DNA from: CAZEIW01 sp964512305
Lineage (GTDB): Bacteria > Pseudomonadota > Gammaproteobacteria > Burkholderiales > Burkholderiaceae_F
DNA: 64,000 bases
Reading direction: 5' to 3'
Assembly (NCBI GenBank): GCA_964512305.1
Contig: CAZEIW010000167.1
Coordinates: forward strand, 1 to 64,000
The position numbers and the translations under genes were made by a program. Within the stretch, counting starts at the first letter, position 1, and each line of letters starts with the position of its first letter. The notes below the pieces were generated by a model. The model had not been told where the DNA came from. It did not search any database and was given only the letters and a program-made list of their open reading frames with translations. Of this stretch, positions 32,302 to 42,495 are shown piece after piece.

Positions 32302-32892
32302 ATGCTGCAAGTTCGCATCCACGGCCGGGGCGGCCAGGGCGTCGTCACCGCCGCCGAAATGCTTTCCGTCGCGGCCTTCGAGCAAGGCCGCTACGCGCAG
32401 GCGTTCCCGAGCTTCGGCTCCGAGCGCACCGGGGCTCCCGTCGTCGCGTTCTGCCGCATCGACGACCGCGAGATCCGGCTGCGCGAGCCCATCCTCGCGC
32501 CCGACGTGCTGATCGTCCAGGATCCGACGCTGCTGCACCAGGTGGACGTGTTCCAGGGCTTGAAGCCCGAGGGCTACGTGCTGATCAACAGCACGCGCAG
32601 CTTCGACGAGCTGGGGGTGGGCGACATGGCGCGCCGCTTCCGCCACGACCGCCTGCTCACGGTGCCGGCGACCGAGATCGCGCTCAAGCACCTGGGGCGG
32701 CCGCTGCCCAACGCGGTGCTGCTGGGCGGCTTCGCGGCGCTCTCCGGGCTGATCACGCTCGACGCCGTCGCGCACGCGATCCGCGACAGGTTCGCCGGGA
32801 AGGTCGCCCAGAACAACGTGGCCGCGGCGACGGCGGCCTTCGACTACGTGAAGCGCCGCATCGAGGAGCTCGCCCATGCTCAAGCAGATTGA
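32302..32892 (+). CDS. 2-oxoacid:acceptor oxidoreductase, gamma subunit
   Basis: A 196-residue subunit of the pyruvate/2-oxoacid:ferredoxin oxidoreductase family. The opening VRIHGRGGQGVVTAAEMLS and FGSERTGAPVVAFCRIDD are diagnostic of the gamma (PorC/PorG) subunit, which helps bind coenzyme A. It begins a four-gene set gamma-alpha-beta-flavoprotein. ATG 32302 has GAGGAGGAAG upstream. The 3' end overlaps the alpha gene by 17 bases. Confidence 0.9.
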   Translation: MLQVRIHGRGGQGVVTAAEMLSVAAFEQGRYAQAFPSFGSERTGAPVVAFCRIDDREIRLREPILAPDVLIVQDPTLLHQVDVFQGLKPEGYVLINSTRSFDELGVGDMARRFRHDRLLTVPATEIALKHLGRPLPNAVLLGGFAALSGLITLDAVAHAIRDRFAGKVAQNNVAAATAAFDYVKRRIEELAHAQAD

Positions 32893-34129
32893 AGGCTCGC
32901 GCGCGGTCGCGGAGGCGGTGGCCCTGTGCCGCCCGGAGGTGATCTGCGCCTACCCGATCTCGCCGCAGACGCACATCGTCGAGGGCCTGGGGGAGCTCGT
33001 GAAGAGCGGCGCCCTCAGCCCGTGCGAGTTCATCAACGTCGAGAGCGAATTCGCGGCGATGAGCGTCGCCATCGGCGCGTCGGCCGCCGGGGCGCGCACC
33101 TACACGGCGACCGCCAGCCAGGGCCTGCTGTTCATGGCCGAGGCGGTCTACAACGCCTCCGGTCTCGGCCTGCCGGTGGTGATGACCGTGGCCAACCGGG
33201 CGATCGGTGCGCCGATCAACATCTGGAACGACCACAGCGACTCGATGAGCCAGCGCGACAGCGGCTGGCTGCAGCTGTTCGCCGAAAGCAACCAGGAGGC
33301 GCTCGACCTGCATATCCAGGCCTTCAAGCTCGGCGAAGAGCTGTCGATGCCCGTGATGGTCTGCATGGACGGCTTCATCCTGACGCACGCCGTCGAGCGG
33401 GTCGACATGCCGGCGCAGGCGGAGGTCGACGCCTTCCTGCCGCCCTACGAGCCGCGCCAGGTGCTCGATCCGACCGAGCCGGTATCGATCGGCGCGATGG
33501 TCGGCCCCGAGGCGTTCATGGAGGTGCGCTACCTCGCGCACGCCAAGCAGACGATGGCGCTGGAGCGCATCCCTCAGATCGCCGAGGAGTTCGCCGGGCG
33601 CTTCGGGCGCCCCTCCGGCGGCCTGGTGCGCGCCTACCGTTGCGAGGACGCCGAGACCGTGGTCGTCGCGCTGGGCTCGGTGCTCGGCACGCTGAAGGAC
33701 ACGGCCGACGAAATGCGCGCCGCCGGGGTTCGCATCGGCGTGCTGGGCATCCAGTCGTTCCGCCCGTTTCCGCTCGTCGCCGTGCGTGCCGCGCTGCAGG
33801 GCGCCAGGCGCGTGGTCGTGCTCGAGAAAAGCTTCTCGGTCGGCCTGGGCGGGGTGGTGTCGACCGACGTGCGCCTCTCGCTTTCGGGGCTGGCGCTGCG
33901 CGGCTACACCGTCGTCGCAGGCCTCGGCGGGCGCGCGATTACCCGCCAGTCGCTCGCGCGCACGCTCGCCGACGCCGTCGCCGACAGGCTGCAGCCCCTG
34001 ACGTTCATGGATCTCGACTGGCGCATCGTCGAGCGGCAGCTCGAACGCGAGGCCGCCACCCGGCGCAGCGGCCCGATCGCCGAGAACCTGCTGCGCGACA
34101 TCGGCGCGGTCGCTTCGAAGGTGCGCTGA
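32876..34129 (+). CDS. 2-oxoacid:acceptor oxidoreductase, alpha subunit
   Basis: A 417-residue subunit of the PorA type. It has EVICAYPISPQTHIVEGLGEL (YPITPxT-like substrate loop with Ser for Thr), FINVESEFAAMSVAIGASAAG, TYTATASQGLLFMAEA and GLPVVMTVANRAIGAPINIW. It binds the pyrimidine end of TPP with the beta subunit. The best guess for the substrate is pyruvate because the gene follows lactate utilisation genes. Phenylglyoxylate dehydrogenase (Pad) of aromatic degraders has a very similar NADH-linked design and is an alternative. Confidence 0.88.
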   Translation: MLKQIEGSRAVAEAVALCRPEVICAYPISPQTHIVEGLGELVKSGALSPCEFINVESEFAAMSVAIGASAAGARTYTATASQGLLFMAEAVYNASGLGLPVVMTVANRAIGAPINIWNDHSDSMSQRDSGWLQLFAESNQEALDLHIQAFKLGEELSMPVMVCMDGFILTHAVERVDMPAQAEVDAFLPPYEPRQVLDPTEPVSIGAMVGPEAFMEVRYLAHAKQTMALERIPQIAEEFAGRFGRPSGGLVRAYRCEDAETVVVALGSVLGTLKDTADEMRAAGVRIGVLGIQSFRPFPLVAVRAALQGARRVVVLEKSFSVGLGGVVSTDVRLSLSGLALRGYTVVAGLGGRAITRQSLARTLADAVADRLQPLTFMDLDWRIVERQLEREAATRRSGPIAENLLRDIGAVASKVR

Positions 34130-34130
34130 G

Positions 34131-35129
34131 ATGAACGCCCCCATCAAGTTCTACCAGACCGGAACCTTCACCGTCGGCAACCGGCTGCTCGCCCCCGAGC
34201 AGCGCAGCGTCCAGGCGTCGCCCGAGCGCAGCAATTCGCTGAACTCCGGGCACCGCGCCTGCCAGGGCTGCGGCGAGGCGCTCGGCGCCCGCTACGCGGT
34301 CGACGCGGCGATGCGCGCGACGCGCAACCAGCTGATCGCCTGCAACGCGACCGGCTGCCTGGAGGTCTTCTCGACCCCGTATCCCGAGACCTCGTGGCAG
34401 CTCCCGTGGATCCACTCCCTGTTCGGCAACGCCGCCGCGGTCGGCACCGGCATCGCCGCCGCGCTGAAGGTGAAGGGCCGCACCGGCGTGCGAGTGATCG
34501 CGCAGGGCGGCGACGGCGGCACGACCGACATCGGCTTCGGCTGTCTCTCGGGCATGTTCGAGCGCAACGACGACGTGCTCTACATCTGCTACGACAACGA
34601 GGCCTACATGAATACCGGCGTGCAGCGCAGCTCGGCGACCCCGCCGGCGGCGCGCACGGCCACGACGATGGCGCTGGGGCCCACCCCCGGCGCCAACTTC
34701 GGGCAGGGCAAGTTCCTCCCGCTGATCGCGATGGCGCACGGGATCCCCTACGTCGCCACCGCCACGGTGGCCGACCTGCACGACCTCGAGGCCAAGGTCG
34801 AGAAGGCGATGAGCGTCCACGGCGCGCGCTACCTGCACGTGCTGGTACCGTGCCCGCTCGGCTGGGGGTCGGCGAGCCACGACACGATCCGCCTGGCGCG
34901 GCTGGCGCGCGAGACCGGCATCTTCCCGGTGTTCGAGGCCGAGCACGGAGAGGTCACGGCGGTGACGAAGATCCGCCGGCGCGTTTCCGTCATCGAATAC
35001 CTGAAACCGCAGCGGCGCTTCGGGCACCTGTTCGGCGACCCCGGCCACCCGCAGATGCTGGCGATGATCCAGGAGGCGGCGGACCGGAACATCCGGCGCT
35101 TCCGGCTGCTCGACGCATCGGAGGCGTGA
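34131..35129 (+). CDS. 2-oxoacid:acceptor oxidoreductase, beta (TPP-binding) subunit
   Basis: A 332-residue TPP-binding subunit. The cluster ligands begin at GHRACQGCGEALGARY; the TPP motif runs from QGGDGGTTDIGFGCLSG to CYDNEAYMNTGVQ (GDG...N). Another Cys in CNATGCLEVFSTPYP is typical of PorB. ATG 34131 follows the alpha stop by one base. With alpha and gamma it should oxidatively decarboxylate a 2-oxoacid to acyl-CoA. The partner 4Fe-4S delta subunit is missing as a separate gene; its domain is fused to the next protein. Confidence 0.9.
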   Translation: MNAPIKFYQTGTFTVGNRLLAPEQRSVQASPERSNSLNSGHRACQGCGEALGARYAVDAAMRATRNQLIACNATGCLEVFSTPYPETSWQLPWIHSLFGNAAAVGTGIAAALKVKGRTGVRVIAQGGDGGTTDIGFGCLSGMFERNDDVLYICYDNEAYMNTGVQRSSATPPAARTATTMALGPTPGANFGQGKFLPLIAMAHGIPYVATATVADLHDLEAKVEKAMSVHGARYLHVLVPCPLGWGSASHDTIRLARLARETGIFPVFEAEHGEVTAVTKIRRRVSVIEYLKPQRRFGHLFGDPGHPQMLAMIQEAADRNIRRFRLLDASEA

Positions 35130-35132
35130 GAG

Positions 35133-36761
35133 ATGAAGAAGCCCTTTGCGATCACGCTCGATCCCGGCTCGTCGCTCGCCAACAAGACCGGTTCCTGGCG
35201 CACCGAGCGGCCGGTTTACGTGGACCGCCTGCCGCCTTGCAACGGCCAGTGCCCCGCCGGCGAGGACATCCAGGGGTGGCTGTTCCACGCCGAGAGCGGC
35301 AACTACGAGGCCGCCTGGCGCCACCTCACGCGCGACAACCCGTTCCCGGCGATCATGGGCCGCGTCTGCTACCACTCGTGCGAGGGGGTCTGCAACCGCG
35401 GACGGCTGGATGCCGCGGTCGGCATCAACTCGGTCGAGCGGTTTCTCGGCGACGAGGCACTCAGGCGGGGCTGGCGGTTCGAGCCGCCGGCGGACGAGTC
35501 GGGCAGGCACGTGCTCGTCGTCGGCGCCGGGCCTTCGGGCATGTCGGCCGCGTACCACCTGCGGCGCCTCGGCCACCGGGTCACGGTGAGGGAGGCCGGG
35601 CCGATGCCCGGCGGGATGATGCGCTTCGGCATTCCGAAGTACCGCCTGCCGCGCGACGTCCTCGATGCCGAGATGCAGCGCATCGTCGCGATGGGCGTGA
35701 AGGTCGAGCTCGGAGCCAAGGTCGCCTGCATCGCCGACGCCATGCAGTCCGGCCGTTTCGATGCGGCGTTCCTGGCCGTCGGCGCCCACATCGCCAAGCG
35801 CGCCTACATCCCGGCCAAGGACTCCTCGCGCATCCTCGACGCGGTGTCGGTTCTGCGGTCGATGGAAGGCGCGGACAGGCCGATGCTGGGGCGCCGGGTC
35901 GTCGTCTACGGCGGCGGCAACACCGCGATCGACGTCGCGCGCACCGCGAGGCGCCTGGGCGCCACCGAGGCGATCATCGTCTACCGCCGCACCCGCGAAA
36001 GGATGCCTGCGCACGACTTCGAAGTCGAGGAGGCGCTGCAGGAGGGCGTGATGGTCAAATGGCTGTCGACCATCAAGCAGGCGGGCGAGGGCGCGCTCAC
36101 GATCGAGAGGATGACGCTCGATGCGGGCGGCAACCCCCAGCCCACCGGCGAGTTCGAGACGCTGGAGGCCGACTCGCTGGTGCTCGCGCTCGGGCAGGAC
36201 GTCGACCTGTCGCTGCTCGAGAACGTGCCCGGCCTCGAGGTGAGGGAAGGGGTCGTCCAGGTCGACCCCGCCACGATGATGACGGGCCACCCGGGCCTGT
36301 TTGCGGGCGGCGACATGGTACCCGCCGAGCGCAACGTCACGGTCGCCGTGGGACACGGCAAGAAGGCCGCGCGCCACATCGACGCCTGGCTGCGCGGCAC
36401 GCGCTTCGAGGCGCCGAGGAAGCACGCGCCGGCGACCTTCGAGCGGCTCAACACCTGGTACTACAGCGACGCGCCCAAGACCGTGCGGCCGCAGCTCGAC
36501 ATCGCGCGGCGCTCCAGCAGCTTCGACGAGGTGCAGGGGGGGCTCACCGAGGACAATGCGCTGTTCGAGGCGCGCCGCTGCCTGAGCTGCGGCAATTGCT
36601 TCGAGTGCGACAACTGCTACGGCGTCTGCCCCGACAATGCGGTCATCAAGCTGGGACCGGGCAGGCGCTTCGCGTTCAACTACGACTACTGCAAGGGGTG
36701 CGGCATCTGCGTTTCGGAGTGCCCCTGCGGGGCGATCGAGATCGTGCCGGAGTCGGTCTAA
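35133..36761 (+). CDS. GltD/NfnB-like flavoprotein fused to a two-cluster ferredoxin (electron-output subunit)
   Basis: A 542-residue protein. The N-terminus has an Fe-S Cys set CNGQCPAGEDIQGW...CYHSCEGVCNRG. The FAD fold is at about residue 125 (VVGAGPSGMSAAYHLRRLG), the NAD(P) fold at about 250 (RRVVVYGGGNTAIDVART), and a C-terminal FAD motif is FAGGDMVPAERNVTVAVGHG. The last 60 residues carry ferredoxin cysteines CLSCGNCFECDNCYGVCP and CKGCGICVSECP, equal to a PorD delta subunit. The fusion would route electrons from the oxidoreductase to NAD(P)+ within one complex, as in NADH-linked phenylglyoxylate and 2-oxoglutarate enzymes of betaproteobacteria. ATG 35133 follows the beta stop by 3 bases. 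Confidence 0.88.
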   Translation: MKKPFAITLDPGSSLANKTGSWRTERPVYVDRLPPCNGQCPAGEDIQGWLFHAESGNYEAAWRHLTRDNPFPAIMGRVCYHSCEGVCNRGRLDAAVGINSVERFLGDEALRRGWRFEPPADESGRHVLVVGAGPSGMSAAYHLRRLGHRVTVREAGPMPGGMMRFGIPKYRLPRDVLDAEMQRIVAMGVKVELGAKVACIADAMQSGRFDAAFLAVGAHIAKRAYIPAKDSSRILDAVSVLRSMEGADRPMLGRRVVVYGGGNTAIDVARTARRLGATEAIIVYRRTRERMPAHDFEVEEALQEGVMVKWLSTIKQAGEGALTIERMTLDAGGNPQPTGEFETLEADSLVLALGQDVDLSLLENVPGLEVREGVVQVDPATMMTGHPGLFAGGDMVPAERNVTVAVGHGKKAARHIDAWLRGTRFEAPRKHAPATFERLNTWYYSDAPKTVRPQLDIARRSSSFDEVQGGLTEDNALFEARRCLSCGNCFECDNCYGVCPDNAVIKLGPGRRFAFNYDYCKGCGICVSECPCGAIEIVPESV

Positions 36762-36787
36762 TCCAATGAGCGGGTGCGGAGGGCGAT

Positions 36788-36994
36788 ATGGACCAGGAAA
36801 CGCTGAATCTGAGCATTCGCAAGTTCCTGAAGTCGGTGGGCGTCAACTCGCAACGCGAGTTGGAGCAGGCCGTCGCCAAGGCGATCGCCGGCGGCGCTCT
36901 CGCCGGCAACGAGGCGTTGCCCGTCACGATGACCTTGGAGGTCGCGGCGCTGAAACTGCAAGCCAGGTTCGACGGGCAGATTCAGCTCGAGTGA
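36788..36994 (+). CDS. DUF6494 small protein
   Basis: A 68-residue protein, MDQETLNLSIRKFLKSVGV at the start and LEVAALKLQARFDGQIQLE at the end, which fits the DUF6494 family. Family members are short, acidic and of unknown function. It closes the long lut-por unit, 26 bases after the flavoprotein, and converges on the formate dehydrogenase gene 30 bases away. Its constant small size and position suggest an accessory or regulatory role. Confidence 0.8.
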   Translation: MDQETLNLSIRKFLKSVGVNSQRELEQAVAKAIAGGALAGNEALPVTMTLEVAALKLQARFDGQIQLE

Positions 36995-37024
36995 CGGCGC
37001 CGGCCGGTCGTCGCCGGCGGGGTC

Positions 37025-39814
37025 CTATTGGCGTCTCCCATCTTCGGCGCCGCGGCCGCCCAGGCGGCCGCCGGCGGTGACCCTGGCTGCGCAGAACTTG
37101 AACTCGGGAATCTTTCCGATTGGATCGAGCGCGGAATTGGTCAGCATGTTCGCCGCGGCCTCGTAGAAGCAGAAGGGGATGAACACGGCGCCGCTGGGCG
37201 TTCCCTCGTCGGCGCGCGCGTACAGGGAGATGCTCCCGCGCCGTGTCGTCACCGTGATCACGTCCCCCGGCACGACCCCCACCGCCCGCAGATCGGCCGA
37301 GTTCATCGAGGCGACCGCTTCGGGCTCGATGGCGTCGAGCACGCTCGCCCGACGGGTCATCGCTCCGGTGTGCCAGTGTTCCAGCTGGCGCCCGGTGATG
37401 AGCACCAACGGGTACTCGGCGTCGGGTAGCTCGTCGGCCGAAATGAGCTGCGCCGGAACGAGCCTGGCGCGACCGTTGCGCGTGGGGAAGTGGTCGGTGA
37501 ACACGACCGGCTGGCCGGGGTCCCCTTCCTTTTCGCACGGGTAGGTGACCGAGCTCTCCTCCTGCAACCGGGCCCACGTGATGCCGGCGATCGAGTCCAT
37601 TCCCCTGCGCATCTCGTTGAAGACGTCCGAGACATCCGCATAGTTCCAGTCCAGGCCCAGGCGGCGCGCCATCTGCTCGATGATCCACAGGTCGGGCCTG
37701 GCGTCGCCCGGCGGCTCCAGCGCCTTGCGCCCCAGCTGGACCATCCGGTCCGTGTTGGTGAAGGTGCCGGTCTTCTCCGGAAACGCGGTCGCCGGGAGCA
37801 CGACGTCCGCCAGGTAGCAGGTTTCGGTCAGGAAGATGTCCTGGACCACGAGGTGCTCGAGCTCCGCCAGCGCCTGGCGCGCGTGCTGCACGTCGGGGTC
37901 GGACATCGCCGGGTTCTCGCCCATGATGTACATGCCGCGGATCGTGCCGGCATGCGCCGCGTGAATGATCTCGACCACGGTCAGGCCGGGTTTCGGATCG
38001 AGCTTCGCATTCCACAGCTTCTCGAAGCGCGCGCGCGCGGCATCGCTGCCGACGGCCTGGTAGTCCGGGAACACCATCGGAATCAGGCCGGCGTCCGAGG
38101 CTCCCTGGACGTTGTTCTGACCGCGCAACGGATGCAGGCCGGTGCCCGGCCGGCCGATCTGCCCGGTCACCATCGCCAGCGCGATCAGGCAGCGCGCGTT
38201 GTCGGTTCCGTGGACGTGCTGCGAGATGCCCATGCCCCAGAAGATGATCGATCCCTTCGAGGTCGCGTACAGGCGCGCGACCTCCTTCAGCGTCTGCGCC
38301 GGAATGCCGCACACCGGCGCCATCGCTTCCGGGCTGAAGCCTGCGACGTTGCGCTTGAGCTCCTCGTACCCGGTGGTCCTGTCGCGGACGAACGTTTCGT
38401 CGACCAGGCCTTCGTCGATGATCGTGTGCATCATCGCGTTCAGCATCGCCACGTCGGTGTCCGGATTGTTCTGCAGGAAATACGCCGCGTGGCGCGCCAG
38501 GTCGGACGCGCGCGGATCGGCCACGATCAGCTTCGCGCCCCGCTTGGCCGCGTTCTTGATCCAGGTTGCCGCCACGGGGTGGTTGCCGGTCGGGTTGGCG
38601 CCGATCACGAACACGACCTCGGCCTTGGTGGCGTCCATCACCTGGTTGGAGACCGCGCCCGAGCCGATTCCCTCCAGCAGCGCGGCGACGCTCGAAGCGT
38701 GGCACAACCGCGTGCAATGATCGACATTGTTGGTCCCGAAGCCGGTCCGCACCAGCTTCTGGAACAGGTAGGCCTCCTCGTTCGAGCCCTTGGCCGAACC
38801 GAAGCCCGCGAGAGCCTGGGGGCCTCGCGCCTCGCGAATCCCGCGCAATCCGGCGGCCGCGAGATCGAGCGCCTCTTCCCAGGTCGCCTCGCGAAACACC
38901 GACAGCGGATCGCCGGGGTCGGCGACGAAATCGGCCGACTTCGGCATGCCCGGCCGGCGGATCAGCGGCATGGTCAGGCGGTGCTTGTGGTGCACGTAGT
39001 CGAACCCATAGCGGCCCTTCACGCACAGGCGTCCGTGGTTGGCCGGACCGTCGCGCCCCTCGACCCGCAGGATGCGGTTGTCCTTGACGTGGTAGGTGAC
39101 CTGGCAGCCGACGCCGCAGTACGGGCACAGCGAATCGACCGTCCTGTCGGCGGCGATCATGCCCACGCCATGGGCCGGCATCAGCGCGCCCGTCGGGCAG
39201 GCCTGCACGCATTCGCCGCAGGCCACGCAGGTCGAGCGGCCCATCGGATCGTCGAGATCGAACACGATCTTCGAATGGTGCCCTCGGAATGCGTACCCGA
39301 TCACGTCGTTGACCTGCTCTTCCCGGCACGCGCGCACGCAGCGGGTGCACTGGATGCAGGCGTCGAGGTTGACGGCCATCGCCGCGTGGGACAGGTCGGC
39401 GGCCGGCGACATGCGCGGCTCGAAGCGCGGCTTCGGGATGCCGAGCTTCCCGACCCAGTGATCGAGCTCCGAGTCGAGCTTGTAGCTGCGCTCCGGCATG
39501 TCCGACTGCAGCAGCTCCAGGATCATCTTCTGCGAGTGCACCGCGCGAGCGCTGTCCGTCGTCACCTCCATCCCCGCTTTCGGCGCGCGGCAGCACGAGG
39601 GCGCCAGCAGGCGCTCGCCCTTGATCTCGACCATGCAGGCGCGGCAGTTGCCCGCCGGGCGCATGCCGTCCTTGTAGCAAAGATGCGGAATCTCGATGCC
39701 CAGGCCCCTGGCAACCTGGAGGATCGTCTGATCGGGCCGCACCGAGACGCTGCGCCCGTTCAGCTTGAACTCGACCGCTTTCGCCTCGGTTTCCAATTCG
39801 CGCATCACGTTCAT
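37025..39814 (-). CDS. fdhA: NAD-dependent formate dehydrogenase, molybdopterin alpha subunit
   Basis: A 929-residue cytosolic subunit. In order: a 2Fe-2S domain (HLCYKDGMRPAGNCRACMVEI), a His-Cys cluster region, two 4Fe-4S motifs (CIQCTRCVRACREE and CVACGECVQACPTG), the Fdh 4Fe-4S motif CPYCGVGCQVTYHV, and the bis-MGD catalytic part. The Mo ligand is Cys in DHCTRLCHASSVAALL (Cys type, not selenocysteine). The C-terminal MGD cap includes GRQLEHWHTGAMTRR. It oxidises formate to CO2 and passes electrons along the clusters to FdhB. ATG 39814 has AGAGGA upstream; the longer frame start is less likely. Confidence 0.93.
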   Translation of the reverse strand: MNVMRELETEAKAVEFKLNGRSVSVRPDQTILQVARGLGIEIPHLCYKDGMRPAGNCRACMVEIKGERLLAPSCCRAPKAGMEVTTDSARAVHSQKMILELLQSDMPERSYKLDSELDHWVGKLGIPKPRFEPRMSPAADLSHAAMAVNLDACIQCTRCVRACREEQVNDVIGYAFRGHHSKIVFDLDDPMGRSTCVACGECVQACPTGALMPAHGVGMIAADRTVDSLCPYCGVGCQVTYHVKDNRILRVEGRDGPANHGRLCVKGRYGFDYVHHKHRLTMPLIRRPGMPKSADFVADPGDPLSVFREATWEEALDLAAAGLRGIREARGPQALAGFGSAKGSNEEAYLFQKLVRTGFGTNNVDHCTRLCHASSVAALLEGIGSGAVSNQVMDATKAEVVFVIGANPTGNHPVAATWIKNAAKRGAKLIVADPRASDLARHAAYFLQNNPDTDVAMLNAMMHTIIDEGLVDETFVRDRTTGYEELKRNVAGFSPEAMAPVCGIPAQTLKEVARLYATSKGSIIFWGMGISQHVHGTDNARCLIALAMVTGQIGRPGTGLHPLRGQNNVQGASDAGLIPMVFPDYQAVGSDAARARFEKLWNAKLDPKPGLTVVEIIHAAHAGTIRGMYIMGENPAMSDPDVQHARQALAELEHLVVQDIFLTETCYLADVVLPATAFPEKTGTFTNTDRMVQLGRKALEPPGDARPDLWIIEQMARRLGLDWNYADVSDVFNEMRRGMDSIAGITWARLQEESSVTYPCEKEGDPGQPVVFTDHFPTRNGRARLVPAQLISADELPDAEYPLVLITGRQLEHWHTGAMTRRASVLDAIEPEAVASMNSADLRAVGVVPGDVITVTTRRGSISLYARADEGTPSGAVFIPFCFYEAAANMLTNSALDPIGKIPEFKFCAARVTAGGRLGGRGAEDGRRQ

Positions 39815-39842
39815 GACCGTGGATCCTCTTGCAAGCTTCCAG

Positions 39843-41548
<1,706 letters not shown>

Positions 41549-41552
<4 letters not shown>

Positions 41553-42166
41553 TCACGCCTCGTGCAAAAATCCAGCCGCGACAATTCCTCCGGCGTGTTG
41601 ATGTTGCCGAAAGCCTCCTCCTCGTCGTCGAAACCCACCTCGACCGCCGCCAGAGTCCCGTGCCATTGATCGACCTTCCGTCCGCCCTGCGCCAGGAACG
41701 CCGACAGGCCCGGCAAGACCGCGCGCCGGCAAAGGCAGAAGACCGGGTGGGCCTGCGTCCCGGTGCGAGCGGTCGCCACGTCGGCGCGATGCTCGAGCAA
41801 CGCCTGCTTCAAGCGGGCAACCAGGTCGGCAGGCAGGAACGGGGAATCGCAAGGCGCCGTCGCGACCAGCGGCTGCGAGGTCGCCGACAGCGCGGCGTGC
41901 AGCCCGGCCAGCGGCCCGGCGAAGCCCGCGATGCGGTCCGGGATCACCCGGCAGCCGAACGCGGAATACTCCTCGAGATGCCGGTTCGCGTTGATCAGCA
42001 CTTCGTCGACCTGCGGAGACAGGCGTTCCAGCACCCATTGCACCATCGGCTTGCCGCGCAAAAGGCGCAGCCCCTTGTCGACGCCGCCCATGCGCCTGCC
42101 CAGGCCGCCGGCCAGGACCACGCCGGCGACCCGCGCGTCCGCGAGATTGGACAGAGTCTCGCCCAT
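41549..42166 (-). CDS. mobA: Molybdenum cofactor guanylyltransferase
   Basis: A 205-residue MobA. The nucleotide loop is VVLAGGLGRRMGGVDKGLRLLRGKPM; other marks are INANRHLEEYSAFGCRVIPD and ATAPCDSPFLPADLV. It attaches GMP to Mo-molybdopterin to make MGD, the cofactor FdhA needs. ATG 42166 is chosen because the conserved fold starts 12 residues later. It heads the mobA-fdhB-fdhA unit with a 4-base overlap, so cofactor supply and enzyme are coupled. Confidence 0.9.
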
Positions 42167-42289
42167 TTCGTTGAGTGAGTAATTGTTCGGACGCCGGCGC
42201 CGGTCCGCGTCACCGGTCGATACCAGGGAGGACGCGCTCGCGCGAGACGGGGTTCGTGCCAATCATAAGTAGCGTACGCCGCAGGGGAA

Positions 42290-42307
42290 TATGTTGGATC
42301 GGACATA
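42290..42307. promoter_or_regulatory. Inverted repeat between mobA and fdhD
   Basis: TATGTTGGATCGGACATA pairs at 7 of 9 positions (arms TATGT/ACATA, centre GATC). It lies midway in the 329-base divergent gap, the natural place for a shared regulator of the formate dehydrogenase genes. The ACATAAC edge faintly recalls ModE half-sites, but the spacing does not fit. The rest of the gap shows no clear promoter. Confidence 0.35.
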
Positions 42308-42495
42308 ACTTTGGGGGATCGCAGTGCAGTAACGCCTTGTTTGCGGGCGATGAACCTACGCGGCACAGGGGCAGCACGCCTGGCAGCACTCCGTGCACGC
42401 GCGATCCTGACCCGCTCTGAACGACGGGTCTTATGGGACGTCAAAGCAGTATCCTCGTATCGGATTCGGCGCAGCGGGCGCGAAGAGGTGATTGG

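Noticed and set aside
36995..37024. Intrinsic terminator between DUF6494 and fdhA
   Set aside because: The 30-base gap has a GC-rich partial inverted repeat (GCCGGCCGG/CCGCCGGC) but no T-run, so it is not called.
37025..39814. Selenocysteine formate dehydrogenase
   Set aside because: The active-site codon is a normal Cys codon in TRLCHASS; no in-frame TGA is read through.
42290..42310. ModE-type molybdate operator
   Set aside because: Only one half (ACATAAC) resembles the site; spacing and the other half do not fit, so only an inverted repeat is reported.
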